Counted from the first letter of the stretch, positions 17,801-26,308 are shown. The stretch is 64,000 nucleotides of DNA from Aldehydirespirator sp965116195 (GCA_965116195.1 OZ220491.1:2914001-2978000), one strand, 5' to 3'. Numbers and translations: made by a program. Notes: generated from the letters alone by a model not told the origin.

Positions 17801-17947
17801 GGGTGTCACGTGCAGGTGCGATGTGCTCCCACCCAGACGGCGGTGTGGGGGCTGCTTTGAGGGTGTCACGCGCAGGCGCGACATGCGCGTGCCTCAAGCA
17901 GTGAAACTCGCGGCGACGCGGGGGTGTCACGCGCAGGCGCGACATGC
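17801..17947. repeat. Three 26-bp imperfect-palindrome repeats at 60-61 bp spacing
   Basis: Copies lie at 17801-17826, 17861-17886 and 17922-17947. The last two are identical (GGGTGTCACGCGCAGGCGCG followed by ACATGC); the first differs at four positions. Within each, TGTC-CGCG faces CGCG-ACA, an imperfect dyad. A more decayed GGCGCGAGATG lies near 17760. Intervening sequences are 34 and 35 bp and unrelated. Confidence 0.85.
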
Positions 17948-18045
17948 TCTCATCCGCAGCTCGGGGGATGGTGGGCGGCGGAACGGGCTTTTGATCTGCG
18001 GTTCGGCAGACCCGTGGGTTGGATCCGGCGTGCGGAGTCTGGTGG

Positions 18046-18074
18046 TTGTCGCTTGCAGCGGTCAGCTCTAGCTT
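18046..18074 (+). promoter_or_regulatory. Probable rpmH promoter
   Basis: TTGTCG at 18046-18051, a 17-bp spacer and TAGCTT at 18069-18074 make a housekeeping-sigma-like promoter about 75 bp upstream of rpmH. Confidence 0.5.
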
Positions 18075-18149
18075 GGGAAGAGACACGGTTGCTTGTTGGC
18101 GAGATGTTGACAAGATGCGTGGTTCAAGATAGCTGACACGGAGGAACTG

Positions 18150-18284
18150 ATGAAGCGCACTTTTCAGCCCAATGTACGGAAAAGACATCGAAAACATGGC
18201 TTTAGAGCACGTATGCATACACGTGGGGGTCGTGCTGTCATACGGTCACGCCGTCGTAAGGGGCGGACTCGACTTGCCGCTTGA
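18150..18284 (+). CDS. rpmH: Large ribosomal subunit protein bL34
   Basis: 44 residues beginning MKRTFQPNVRKR and ending GRTRLAA, highly basic, the standard size and sequence for L34. GGAGG lies 5 bases before the ATG. It is the first gene of the rightward operon rpmH-rnpA-yidD-yidC-jag. Confidence 0.98.
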   Translation: MKRTFQPNVRKRHRKHGFRARMHTRGGRAVIRSRRRKGRTRLAA

Positions 18285-18341
18285 GTACGCAGGGGTGATG
18301 ATCGTAAGAGGCCCATATGCACGATTGCTAGACTACTCAAG

Positions 18342-18623
18342 GTGAGCAGAATACGCTGTGGTGCCTTAACGGGTACATTCCGTGCCGAAGGTGAGTGCCC
18401 ACGTGTGATGTGGTTGATCCCGAAGGTGGTCGGGAACGCCGTTGTACGCAATCGCGCACGACGACGCCTTCAAGCAGCGCTGCGAGATATGACGGGTGAC
18501 GGCACGATCGTTCTGGGAAATGGTCTGTTTCGGGTTGCCGCGTCAAGCTCTCTGGAGCAGGTGTCACCCGATGACCTGTATGCCTCTTTGTCAGAGTTGA
18601 TGACCCGTCTTCAACAACGATGA
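18342..18623 (+). CDS. rnpA: Ribonuclease P protein component
   Basis: 93 residues from the GTG at 18342. The RNase P protein signature VGNAVVRNRARRRL (about residues 30-43) is clear. The frame upstream, back to the rpmH stop, also looks like RnpA (TIARLLKVSRIRCG matches the usual F-x-x-L-x-x-G-R pattern) but has no ATG, GTG or TTG. So the protein is either short (93 versus about 110-120) or starts at a non-standard codon such as ATA or ATT. It is in the same frame as rpmH. RnpA is the protein part of the enzyme that matures tRNA 5' ends. Confidence 0.85.
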   Translation: MSRIRCGALTGTFRAEGECPRVMWLIPKVVGNAVVRNRARRRLQAALRDMTGDGTIVLGNGLFRVAASSSLEQVSPDDLYASLSELMTRLQQR

Positions 18624-18880
18624 GGACTGCGCCGCGTCTCTGTTGCTTGTGTATACGCGCCTACCAGACGCTACGTGCAGGGTATCCGCCAGTATGTCGG
18701 TATGTACCCTCTTGCTCGAATTATGCACTGGAGGCGGTGGAAAATCATGGATTCATCCGAGGTATCGGGCTGACAGTGCGACGCATATGCCGATGTCATC
18801 CATGGGGTGGATCTGGCTGGGATCCAGTTCCGTTGACAGGTAACTCTCAAGCAGTGTCGAAGGAGTCTGCTGGTGTTTGA
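18620..18880 (+). CDS. yidD: Membrane protein insertion efficiency factor YidD
   Basis: 86 residues with the family core AYQTLRAGYPPVCRYVPSCSNYALEAVENHG and the C-terminal RRICRCHPWGGSGWDPVP. Small amphipathic protein at the inner membrane that assists YidC. The ATG overlaps the rnpA stop and the 3' end overlaps yidC by 8 bp. Confidence 0.96.
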   Translation: MRTAPRLCCLCIRAYQTLRAGYPPVCRYVPSCSNYALEAVENHGFIRGIGLTVRRICRCHPWGGSGWDPVPLTGNSQAVSKESAGV

Positions 18881-20132
18881 TCCTCTTTTCGATTTGATTG
18901 CTAGACTTTTGTCTTGGTTTTACTTGTTATGGCCTTCGTATGGTGCGGCTATCGCCATGCTTACTTTATTAGTCATGATCGCAGCGACTCCCTTGACGTT
19001 GAAGGGAATACGCTCAATGTTGAAGATGCAGGAACATTCGGCTGAGATCAAGAGAATTCAGAATGAGCATCGTGGTGATCGAGAGGCTATCACGCAAGCG
19101 ACGACCGCCTTTTACAGAGATCAAGGCATCAACCCGCTCGGTGGATGTCTGCCGTTATTCGTACAAGGTCCTGTCTTTCTGGTGTTGTATCAGGTTGTAC
19201 GAGGTCTCACTCGTCGCACCACCGAGATAGGCACGCAATTCGGGTTTACCTCATTGCAGTATTCTGACAATGCGACTCCAACCTTGCCGAGTTATGCAGA
19301 AACGCCTGTTTCCAGAGGCGAACTCACATTTGATCCGGATTTTCTCTCGACGGATACGAAACTGTACACCAGCCTTAGTGAGAATACCGAGATGGTTTCT
19401 TGGGGTATAGACTTGTCCCGGTCTGCATCTGCGGCCTTGTCTGAAGGGATAATTGAAGCCTTCCCATACTTCATAATGCTGATTTTGGTATTGGTGACTG
19501 GCTTGTACCAACACAATCAGATTCAGAAGCGGCAACCACAGGGCATGATTAATCCACAGACGCAGATGATCATGCGTCTTGTTCCTTATTTCCTACCTAT
19601 TGTTTCCTTTACTATCCCGGCAGCTGTCGTGGTTTATTTCATTATGTCAGCCTTGTATAGGATTGCGCAGCAAGCATATATTACCAAGTCGTATTACTCG
19701 GGAGAGGACTCACTAGGTGCGCGGGCAGCCAGGCAACGTGCGGCTGCTGCTGAAGAAGGGCGGTCGGTAACTCAATCGAAGCAGGGGTCTTCCCGGTCAG
19801 GGCAGCGGTCAGCCAAGTCCGCCCGTGGTGGTAGTGATAAAGGGACGGAGGCATCCAGACGCAACGCTACGGAATCAAGCAGTCGTGTTCCGGCCCGTCC
19901 ACAGAGGACAAGCAACAGTGACGGCGCGCGCGGCGGTCAAGGTACGACAGGATCACGAAGCGGCAGAACCGGTAAGGCACCCTCTCGGAACCGCTTGAAC
20001 TCCGCTCGCACTCGAGGTGAGAGCAGTCGTGGATCCTATAATCCGGCACCTACCAGTCGTACCACACCAAAAGGCACGAACGCGCAACATGGTGCACAAA
20101 ATCGCAGCAAAAACAAGAGGAAGCGACGGTGA
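18873..20132 (+). CDS. yidC: Membrane protein insertase YidC/Oxa1
   Basis: 419 residues from a GTG. It has the conserved insertase core: a first helix, LTLLVMIAATPLTLKGIRSM, the cytoplasmic helical hairpin (MLKMQEHSAEIKRIQNEH), NPLGGCLPLFVQGPVFLVLYQ and two or three later helices. The last 150 residues are a low-complexity Ser/Arg/Gly-rich, strongly basic tail ending KNKRKRR, suited to ribosome contact as in other actinobacterial YidC proteins. It inserts membrane proteins alone or with SecYEG. Confidence 0.97.
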   Translation: MFDPLFDLIARLLSWFYLLWPSYGAAIAMLTLLVMIAATPLTLKGIRSMLKMQEHSAEIKRIQNEHRGDREAITQATTAFYRDQGINPLGGCLPLFVQGPVFLVLYQVVRGLTRRTTEIGTQFGFTSLQYSDNATPTLPSYAETPVSRGELTFDPDFLSTDTKLYTSLSENTEMVSWGIDLSRSASAALSEGIIEAFPYFIMLILVLVTGLYQHNQIQKRQPQGMINPQTQMIMRLVPYFLPIVSFTIPAAVVVYFIMSALYRIAQQAYITKSYYSGEDSLGARAARQRAAAAEEGRSVTQSKQGSSRSGQRSAKSARGGSDKGTEASRRNATESSSRVPARPQRTSNSDGARGGQGTTGSRSGRTGKAPSRNRLNSARTRGESSRGSYNPAPTSRTTPKGTNAQHGAQNRSKNKRKRR

Positions 20133-20169
20133 CTGATCCGCTCTTCCAAGAAAGGAGAATCGAAATATC

Positions 20170-21030
20170 GTGGAATGGCTAGAAGTAACAGCAAGCTCAG
20201 TACAGGAAGCTAAGGAAAAAGCGCTGGAACATCTTGGAGTTGATGAGCAAGACGCTGAATATGAGGTCCTGTCTGAAGGAAAGACAGGTTTGTTCGGGCG
20301 CTTGAAGGAAGAGGCCAGGGTGAGAGCGCGTATTGTACCAACACCGGTGAGAGCAAAAACGGGTTACAACCGGAGTAAGGGAGCGCGGCGGGGGAATCGG
20401 CAACCTCAGACCCAGAAACGCTCGTCGTCGCTTACAGAGGCGGATCATCAAACAAATGACAGCGTTCCGAAGAGGCTTGATTCGAGTGTTCGTAGAACTG
20501 GAACATCATCTGCTAAGAAGGCCCACTCTGTTGACGCACAAGGTGCAAGGCATGCCGGTTTGAATCTAGATGAGCAGGCTGAGATGGCCGAGACGTTTGT
20601 GCGAGGAATTGCGCAAAGGCTAGATTTGTCCGTGACGTTTGTCAGGCACGGTCCAAGAAACGGTGTCCTGAGAATTGAAGCTGTCGGCGACAGCATAGGT
20701 GTATTGATCGGGCATCGCGAGACTACATCACAAGCAATAGATGAGTTGACTCGTATGGTACTGCAACGCTCTGGTGGTTCGGTTGAGCATGGAAGGATCC
20801 GGATTGATGTCGGTGGTGTTCGTGCTCGTCGCGTAGCGTCGTTAACTGACTTCACCAAAAAACTCGCCCTGGAGGTAAGCGAGATGGGTAGTGAAGTCGC
20901 AATGGAACCCATGAACCGAGTTGATCGAAAGATCGTCCACGATACGATTGCTGGTATCGATTCAGTGGAAAGTTACAGTGAAGGCGAGGAACCGAATCGG
21001 AGAGTGGTACTTCGCTCCAGATTGGATTGA
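20170..21030 (+). CDS. jag: Jag/KhpB RNA-binding protein
   Basis: 286 residues from a GTG with AAAGGAGA about 10 bases upstream. Order: Jag-N (EWLEVTASSVQEAKEKALEHLG, ending KTGLFGRLKEEARVRAR), a linker of about 80 polar residues, a KH-like domain (GVLIGHRETTSQAIDEL) and an R3H domain (MNRVDRKIVHDTI). The KH GXXG loop reads IGHRE. KhpB binds RNA and influences cell division in Gram-positive bacteria. Confidence 0.95.
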   Translation: MEWLEVTASSVQEAKEKALEHLGVDEQDAEYEVLSEGKTGLFGRLKEEARVRARIVPTPVRAKTGYNRSKGARRGNRQPQTQKRSSSLTEADHQTNDSVPKRLDSSVRRTGTSSAKKAHSVDAQGARHAGLNLDEQAEMAETFVRGIAQRLDLSVTFVRHGPRNGVLRIEAVGDSIGVLIGHRETTSQAIDELTRMVLQRSGGSVEHGRIRIDVGGVRARRVASLTDFTKKLALEVSEMGSEVAMEPMNRVDRKIVHDTIAGIDSVESYSEGEEPNRRVVLRSRLD

Positions 21031-21083
21031 ACTGAATTTGATCAATATGACCTGCCAAATTCGAGCGGTCAGATTTTTTATAG

Positions 21084-21791
21084 GTGATTAGTGTGAGACC
21101 GTCCGAAATGTCACTGGTTCAGGAGTGGACGTTTGACCAGATAGCTGAGATGTATCACAGTCGAGTCTTAAATCGTCTGGATGAGGCTTGGGAGCCTGCC
21201 AGAAGACGTGGTGTTATGGGATCAGTCTCGCTACGAGAACTTTGGGGCCACGCCAGCGGGTTCATACTGGAGTCTTGGCGAACATTGTCGCAGGGTAATT
21301 TTGTAGATTGTGGAACGGGTGCTGGTGTACCGGGGATCTTGCTGGCGATACAGCTGCCTGCTACGAACTGGACGCTCGTTGATGCCAGCGAGCATCGTTG
21401 TCAACTGGCCGAGGATGCCGTTGTGGCAGCGGGGCTGCGGGATCGAATTCGAGTGTTGCACTCAAGGCTTGAGAACGTTGCACGGCGACCTGAACTGCGG
21501 GAAAATTGTGAGGGGGTTGTGGCGCGGTGTTTCGGACCGGCTAGTGAACTTGCAGAGTGTGGCTTACCTCTTCTCAAGTGTGGAGGGAGTTTGGTCGTCT
21601 CGGTGTCTGCAACAACGAGGTTGGAGTGGGCGGCTTCAGGTCTTGCAGCGGCTACCGGATGCAAGGTGCATGATTCGTGGTCAGCGACCTATGGTGGGTA
21701 CTTGGCAGTGGAACGTTCTGCGCCAGGGCCAGCTGAGCTTCCTCGCAGACAGGCAGCACGCCGTCGCAGGCCGCTGCTTTCTAGGCCATAA
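21084..21791 (+). CDS. rsmG: 16S rRNA (guanine-N7)-methyltransferase RsmG
   Basis: 235 residues. The SAM-binding motif is FVDCGTGAGVPGILLAI (usually DLGSGAGFPG), followed by TLVDASEHRCQLAEDAV. The N-terminal helices and the Pro/Arg-rich end (PAELPRRQA) fit RsmG, which methylates G527 of 16S rRNA and whose loss gives low-level streptomycin resistance. The sequence is rather divergent. It stands between jag and parA as in most actinobacteria. Confidence 0.88.
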   Translation: MISVRPSEMSLVQEWTFDQIAEMYHSRVLNRLDEAWEPARRRGVMGSVSLRELWGHASGFILESWRTLSQGNFVDCGTGAGVPGILLAIQLPATNWTLVDASEHRCQLAEDAVVAAGLRDRIRVLHSRLENVARRPELRENCEGVVARCFGPASELAECGLPLLKCGGSLVVSVSATTRLEWAASGLAAATGCKVHDSWSATYGGYLAVERSAPGPAELPRRQAARRRRPLLSRP

Positions 21792-21849
21792 CCCAACAAT
21801 TGTCGTCTCCAGGCTCATTGCGCACCCTGGCCAGCTCGAACGATTGCGT

Positions 21850-21865
21850 TGTTCCACGTGAAACA
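21850..21865. promoter_or_regulatory. parS: parS site 1
   Basis: TGTTCCACGTGAAACA matches the bacterial parS consensus TGTTTCACGTGAAACA at 15 of 16 positions. It lies upstream of parA. Confidence 0.93.
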
Positions 21866-21903
21866 CAGGCGACCTTGAAAGGAAGGCAGCGTGTGGAGCG
21901 TCG

Positions 21904-21919
21904 TGTTTCACGTGAAACG
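21904..21919. promoter_or_regulatory. parS: parS site 2
   Basis: TGTTTCACGTGAAACG matches the parS consensus at 15 of 16 positions, with the mismatch in the last base. It is 54 bp from the first site, both in the rsmG-parA gap. Confidence 0.95.
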
Positions 21920-21991
21920 CGAATAGGCTTGACTTTCTGCCGGTCAGTGTGCGACTGTTAGGGACGCACGGCGAAAGGGAGGTACTCTGCG

Positions 21992-22777
21992 TTGGAAGAA
22001 TCAGAACAGATGGGTGGTGCCGATGCTCGTGTCATCGCAGTTGCCAACCAGAAGGGTGGCGTAGGTAAGACTACTACCACGGTGAATTTGTCGGCGTGCC
22101 TTGCAGAGCGAGGCATTCGCTGCCTGATCATTGATCTGGATCCCCAGGCCAACGCGACCACCGGCGTTGGCTTGGAGCCGCGTCAACTGGAGGCGTCAAT
22201 GTACAATGTACTGTTGCAAGACTTGGAGATGGACGAAGTGATTGAACCCACGATGATCAAGGATCTTCACATTGCGCCGTCTGGTCTTGATCTTGCCGGA
22301 GCCGAGATTGAACTGGTTGCAGCATTCAGCAGGGAGCGCAAGTTGGGAGATGCCATCAGGGACATTCGTGACAGATACGACTTGATCATGATTGATTGTC
22401 CGCCCTCTCTGGGGCTCCTGACCATCAATGCTCTGGCCGCTGCTGACGAAGTGATGGTTCCGATTCAGACCGAGTACTATGCGCTTGAGGGTCTGGCGCA
22501 ACTCATACGCAACATCAAAATGGTTCAAAGGAGCCTCAACCCCAAGTTGGAACTTAGCAGGCTGGTCTTGACCATGTTTGACGCACGAACCAACTTGTCA
22601 AGGGATGTAGCCATGGAAGTAAGGAGCCACTACGGTGACAAGGTATGTCGTCAGGAAATCCCGCGCACCGTGCGGCTAAGTGAGGCACCGTCATACGGTA
22701 AGCCGATAACGGTGTTCGATCCAACGTCAAAGGCGGCCGAGGCGTTCCGCGCCCTCGCGCAGGAGGTGTTTGCATAA
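21992..22777 (+). CDS. parA: Chromosome partitioning ATPase ParA (Soj)
   Basis: 261 residues from a TTG, with GGGAGG upstream; an internal ATG (MGGADARVIAV) is an alternative. Deviant Walker A KGGVGKTTTTVNL is near residue 20, with IIDLDPQANATTG and DLIMIDCPPSLGLLTINAL for the second switch region. ATP-bound ParA binds DNA and moves ParB-parS complexes. The stop TAA directly abuts the ATG of parB. Confidence 0.97.
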   Translation: MEESEQMGGADARVIAVANQKGGVGKTTTTVNLSACLAERGIRCLIIDLDPQANATTGVGLEPRQLEASMYNVLLQDLEMDEVIEPTMIKDLHIAPSGLDLAGAEIELVAAFSRERKLGDAIRDIRDRYDLIMIDCPPSLGLLTINALAAADEVMVPIQTEYYALEGLAQLIRNIKMVQRSLNPKLELSRLVLTMFDARTNLSRDVAMEVRSHYGDKVCRQEIPRTVRLSEAPSYGKPITVFDPTSKAAEAFRALAQEVFA

Positions 22778-23695
22778 ATGGCACGACGTAGCGGATTGGG
22801 AAAAGGATTGGAGGCATTGATCCCTAACGAACTCGCTGCTACCGGTGACGAGTCTCTCCTGACGGAACTGGACATTGCGTACATCGTTCCCAATCGTCAT
22901 CAGCCACGTGAGCACTTTGACGAGGAGAGCCTGCAAGCCTTGGCTGACTCTATATCCGAGGTAGGTCTCATTCAGCCGATCGTGGTGCGTCAGATCAAAG
23001 ACGGCTACGAGATAGTCGCCGGTGAGCGGAGGTGGAGAGCAGCTCAGCGTGCGGGCCACCATACCATTCCCGCCTTGATACGTACCACTGATGACAGGGG
23101 AGCACTTGAAGCAGCGATCATTGAAAATGTAAATCGGCAAGACCTCAATGTGCTTGAGGAAGCTGCAGCATATCGTCAGCTCATGGATGACTTCAGACTC
23201 ACACAAGAAGAGGTTGCGTCCAGAGTAGGTAGGTCACGCTCTGCCATTGCCAACACGATCAGGCTACTGAAGTTGGCACCCACGGTGCAGCGCCTCGTCT
23301 TTGAAGGTCATCTCTCAGCCGGGCACGGTCGTGCGCTCCTTATGCTGGAAGACGAGGCTGATCAGCAGAACCTGGCTGAGGAGATTCAACGTGATGGACT
23401 TTCTGTTCGCGACGCTGAACATCGTGTGGCCAACTTGAACGCGGCATTGTCCCAAGCAGAACTCAAAGATCATGAGGCCCGCTTGGAGGCAGTTGATTCG
23501 CAGGAGGATGATCCGGATCAACAAGTGAGAGCGGGCATCCTTGAGTTGGAGGGCCTACTGTCCACGCGGCTTGAAACGGGTGTCAGAGTTCAACTGAACA
23601 AGAACAATGGGAAGATCACGATTCGTTTTGGGGGGTTGGCGGATTTAGAACGCATATACCACGCCATTATGCGGTCTGATGACTCAACTTCTTGA
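22778..23695 (+). CDS. parB: Chromosome partitioning CTPase/DNA-binding protein ParB (Spo0J)
   Basis: 305 residues. The N-terminal domain has NRHQPREHFDEESLQALADSI and the CTP-binding GERRWRAAQRAG box, then ENVNRQDLN. The helix-turn-helix is LTQEEVASRVGRSRSAIANTIRLL, and the C-terminal dimerisation domain follows. It binds the two parS sites just upstream of parA and spreads along DNA. Confidence 0.98.
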   Translation: MARRSGLGKGLEALIPNELAATGDESLLTELDIAYIVPNRHQPREHFDEESLQALADSISEVGLIQPIVVRQIKDGYEIVAGERRWRAAQRAGHHTIPALIRTTDDRGALEAAIIENVNRQDLNVLEEAAAYRQLMDDFRLTQEEVASRVGRSRSAIANTIRLLKLAPTVQRLVFEGHLSAGHGRALLMLEDEADQQNLAEEIQRDGLSVRDAEHRVANLNAALSQAELKDHEARLEAVDSQEDDPDQQVRAGILELEGLLSTRLETGVRVQLNKNNGKITIRFGGLADLERIYHAIMRSDDSTS

Positions 23696-23781
23696 TGTCC
23701 TACGCCTCTGGTGAGTCAAGGTGCTCTCGACAGCGTGACTAGGACAGCGTAGCCTGCCCAGCCTCATATTCGGTCAGTGAT

Positions 23782-24762
23782 TCAGCCAACAGGTTCTTGA
23801 CACCATCGGATCAGAGCGTTCGCCAAGCCGTGAGCCACATGATGAGCAAGCGGTACGACCGACGAACTCGGGCCGATCCGGCACCATACAGCAGGCATTC
23901 GCGTTTCGCGCAGTATTGGGAGCCTCATGGGTACAGCGGTTCCTATCTGGGGCAAGAGCGACTCCAGCGCCCGGGAGCAGTGATCCGCCAAGGTCTTGCC
24001 TCCCGTGGAGACGAATCCAGTCATGGCAAAATATGAAACTCCCAAATTGTCGGACACCGATGTCATGCCGAGGTAGACCTCTCCGTTCCATTGGTTGGCT
24101 GTGCGAGCTTGGTGTCTGAGGTCGGGCATGCTGAAGGCAATCACCTCGGCGCCGGCTAGGCGGAGTTGGCGGGCGACTGATTGTGAGATCACTGGCAGTT
24201 CACCCGTGTCGCCGATAACCAGACGCCGACCGTATACGCTCAGTGGCTGTTGGCGTAGCCGTTCTTGTTCCCGAACTTGGGCGATGGTGATGTCGCCTGT
24301 ACCTTTACCTGCCAGTCGATTTAGCGCTTCAACGGTTGAACGTCCGACCACTCCGTCAGCCGGCAACCCGACATTGTCCTGAAATTCACAGGTTGCCGTC
24401 TGTGTGTTTGGTCCGAAGATGCCGTCCACCCAGCGTGCATCAAATCCCAGGCGTCCCAGCTGGCGCTGGAGTTCTTCAACGTCATCGCCTCTCATCATTG
24501 GCGCGCGCAGATAGAGCAAGCGATCCCCAAGCCGATTGTCGGCCTCTACCAGCGCAGTCCACGAGTGCGGTCCACATACTCCATCAACGACTAGGCCACG
24601 TGTCTGCTGAAAGAGCCTCAGCGCGGCTTCTGTGGAAGGACCGAAGTATTGATGCTCGCCATCTGTACTGAAGCCAATGAGTGCCAGTCGATGCTGCAGA
24701 TCCATTACGGCATCACCGTGGTCACCTTGTCGAAGCAACACTTCGCTCGGCTCTCGCCGCAC
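23782..24762 (-). CDS. CwlM-like protein: two peptidoglycan-binding domains and a degenerate amidase_3 domain
   Basis: 326 residues from a GTG. Two PG_binding_1 repeats (residues about 10-75 and 85-150, with LQHRLALIGF/FGPSTEAALRLFQ and LQRQLGRLGF/FGPNTQTATCEFQ) precede an amidase_3-like domain starting GRRLVIGDTGE. The position between parB and trxA equals that of mycobacterial cwlM, whose product regulates MurA rather than cleaving the wall. The zinc ligands of amidase_3 are not where expected: the usual DPGHGG is absent, and VYLGMTSVSDN stands where FISIHxN should be. So it is probably a non-catalytic regulator. Confidence 0.8.
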   Translation of the reverse strand: MRREPSEVLLRQGDHGDAVMDLQHRLALIGFSTDGEHQYFGPSTEAALRLFQQTRGLVVDGVCGPHSWTALVEADNRLGDRLLYLRAPMMRGDDVEELQRQLGRLGFDARWVDGIFGPNTQTATCEFQDNVGLPADGVVGRSTVEALNRLAGKGTGDITIAQVREQERLRQQPLSVYGRRLVIGDTGELPVISQSVARQLRLAGAEVIAFSMPDLRHQARTANQWNGEVYLGMTSVSDNLGVSYFAMTGFVSTGGKTLADHCSRALESLLPQIGTAVPMRLPILRETRMPAVWCRIGPSSSVVPLAHHVAHGLANALIRWCQEPVG

Positions 24763-24877
24763 TATGGGTTACTGATTGTTGATAGGCAGCACCCATAGAC
24801 ACCCAGCGGGCTATTGGCGCAAGTTATGGCTGCGCGCGCCCAGAAGAGTGACAAGACTGTGTCCAGAACCGGTTCGC

Positions 24878-25204
24878 CTAAAGGTGTTCCTCAAGATCGT
24901 TGAGCAACGCTGCCTTCGGTTTGGCCCCCACGATCCTCTTAACCAGTTGACCGTTGTGGAATAGAATCATTGTCGGAATGCTCATCACGCCGTAGCGTTG
25001 TGCGATGCCTGGGGCGTCGTCAACGTTCAATTTGGCGATCTGCAAGCGGTCGCTCTGTTCGGTGGCGAGTTCCTCAAGTATGGGTGCAATCATCTTGCAC
25101 GGCCCACACCACTCTGCCCAGAAGTCAACGAGTATTGGTAACGCAGCACCAGCCACTGCCTCGTCGAAGGTAACACTGTCAAGTGTAGTTGGTTTTTGGG
25201 ACAT
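24878..25204 (-). CDS. trxA: Thioredoxin
   Basis: 108 residues. The active site WCGPCKM has Cys33 and Cys36. The cis-Pro loop is VMSIPTMILF and the fold is complete. It is reduced by the TrxB encoded just upstream, with a 51-bp gap, so an operon trxB-trxA is likely, as in other actinobacteria. Confidence 0.97.
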   Translation of the reverse strand: MSQKPTTLDSVTFDEAVAGAALPILVDFWAEWCGPCKMIAPILEELATEQSDRLQIAKLNVDDAPGIAQRYGVMSIPTMILFHNGQLVKRIVGAKPKAALLNDLEEHL

Positions 25205-25255
25205 TTGCCTATCCTTTGTATGGTTGTAGAATTTCTGATACGACCGGGATTTCCG

Positions 25256-26236
25256 CTATTGACGAGGAGACCGACTCTCAAGGTATCGCTCAGCTTCAAT
25301 GGCCGCCATGCAACCGGAGCCCGCCGCAGTGACAGCCTGCCGGTAGTAGTCATCTTGGACATCGCCGCACGCAAACACGCCCTCCACACTTGTTCTGGTG
25401 GAATCGGGTTCAGTGACAAGATAGCCGTTGTCCTTCAGTTGCAGTTTACCCTTGAAGAGACTGGTGTTGGGTTCGTGGCCGATGGCAACGAAACAGCCGC
25501 TGACTTCCAGGATTGACGCTTCGTCGGTCTTGGTGTCCCGTAAACGCAGGCCTGACAACTTGGACTCGCCCAAGTATGCCTCCACCACGGTATCCCAAAG
25601 GAAGTCGATGCGGTTGTTCGCAAAGGCACGCTCCTGCATGATCTTGGAGGCTCGCAGTTTGTCGCGACGGTGGATAACCGTCACACGAGAAGCAAAACGT
25701 GTCAAGAAAAGTGCCTCCTCCATTGCAGAGTCACCGCCTCCCACGACAGCAATATGTTGATCACGAAAGAAGAAGCCGTCACAAGTGGCACAAGTCGAAA
25801 GCCCATGGCCGACAAGTTCGATCTCGTTCTCAAGTCCCAACATGAGTGCCTGAGCACCAGTTGACACGATTACAGCCGACGCCTCATAGGCCGGAACTGA
25901 ACCACCGGTAGTGGTCCAGATTCGGTAGGGCTGTGCAGTGAGATCTATCTGCGACACTCTCGAGGTGTCTATACGTGCCCCAAACCGAAGTGCTTGATCC
26001 CTGAAGCGCTGCATCAATTCCGGCCCCAATATGCCGTCAGGAAAACCGGGGTAGTTCTCCACGTCAGTTGTGAGCATGAGTTGCCCGCCGGGCTGGTCGC
26101 TTGTGGAACTCGGCTCCCCCTCTATGACAACCGGCTGAAGGTTGGCACGTGCCGCATATATTGCGGCTGTCAAGCCGGCTGGCCCTGAGCCGATGATTGC
26201 CATTGCAACTTCTTTAGCCTTTTCAGATGGTTCCAA
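25256..26236 (-). CDS. trxB: Thioredoxin reductase
   Basis: 326 residues from a TTG; the ATG at 26203 (MAIIGSGPAGLT) preceded by AAAGAAG is a good alternative. FAD motif IGSGPAGLTAAIYAAR, redox pair Cys149/Cys152 in CATCDG, NADPH motif VVGGGDSAMEEALFL and the FAD-binding VFACGDVQDDYYRQAVTAAGSG are all intact. It transfers electrons from NADPH to thioredoxin. Confidence 0.97.
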   Translation of the reverse strand: MEPSEKAKEVAMAIIGSGPAGLTAAIYAARANLQPVVIEGEPSSTSDQPGGQLMLTTDVENYPGFPDGILGPELMQRFRDQALRFGARIDTSRVSQIDLTAQPYRIWTTTGGSVPAYEASAVIVSTGAQALMLGLENEIELVGHGLSTCATCDGFFFRDQHIAVVGGGDSAMEEALFLTRFASRVTVIHRRDKLRASKIMQERAFANNRIDFLWDTVVEAYLGESKLSGLRLRDTKTDEASILEVSGCFVAIGHEPNTSLFKGKLQLKDNGYLVTEPDSTRTSVEGVFACGDVQDDYYRQAVTAAGSGCMAAIEAERYLESRSPRQ

Positions 26237-26293
26237 TTATCTATAACCCTTTTTGCGACTTGTCCAACTGCCATGAATTGCCATGAAAGTTAC

Positions 26294-26308
26294 TACTGTA
26301 CAACAGTA
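26294..26308. promoter_or_regulatory. Palindrome upstream of trxB, possible operator
   Basis: TACTGT-ACA-ACAGTA is a perfect 6-bp dyad with a 3-bp spacer, about 60-110 bp upstream of the two possible trxB starts. Beyond it on the minus strand is an AT-rich stretch with TTGACA and two TATAATAGTG copies (26320-26350), which likely holds the promoter. The regulator is unknown. Confidence 0.5.

Larger units (their letters stand above)
17655..18149. other. dnaA-rpmH divergence region
   Basis: About 500 bp between the divergent dnaA and rpmH genes. It contains the spaced 26-bp repeats (17801-17947), the rpmH promoter and presumably the dnaA promoter, which I could not define. No ORF here looks real. 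Genes point away from this region on both sides. Confidence 0.7.

Noticed and set aside
17801..17947. Repeat-spacer geometry (26-bp repeats, 34-35 bp spacers) resembling a tiny CRISPR array
   Set aside because: Only three copies, the repeats are part-palindromic with one diverged copy, there are no cas genes in the window, and the location is a replication-origin intergenic region.
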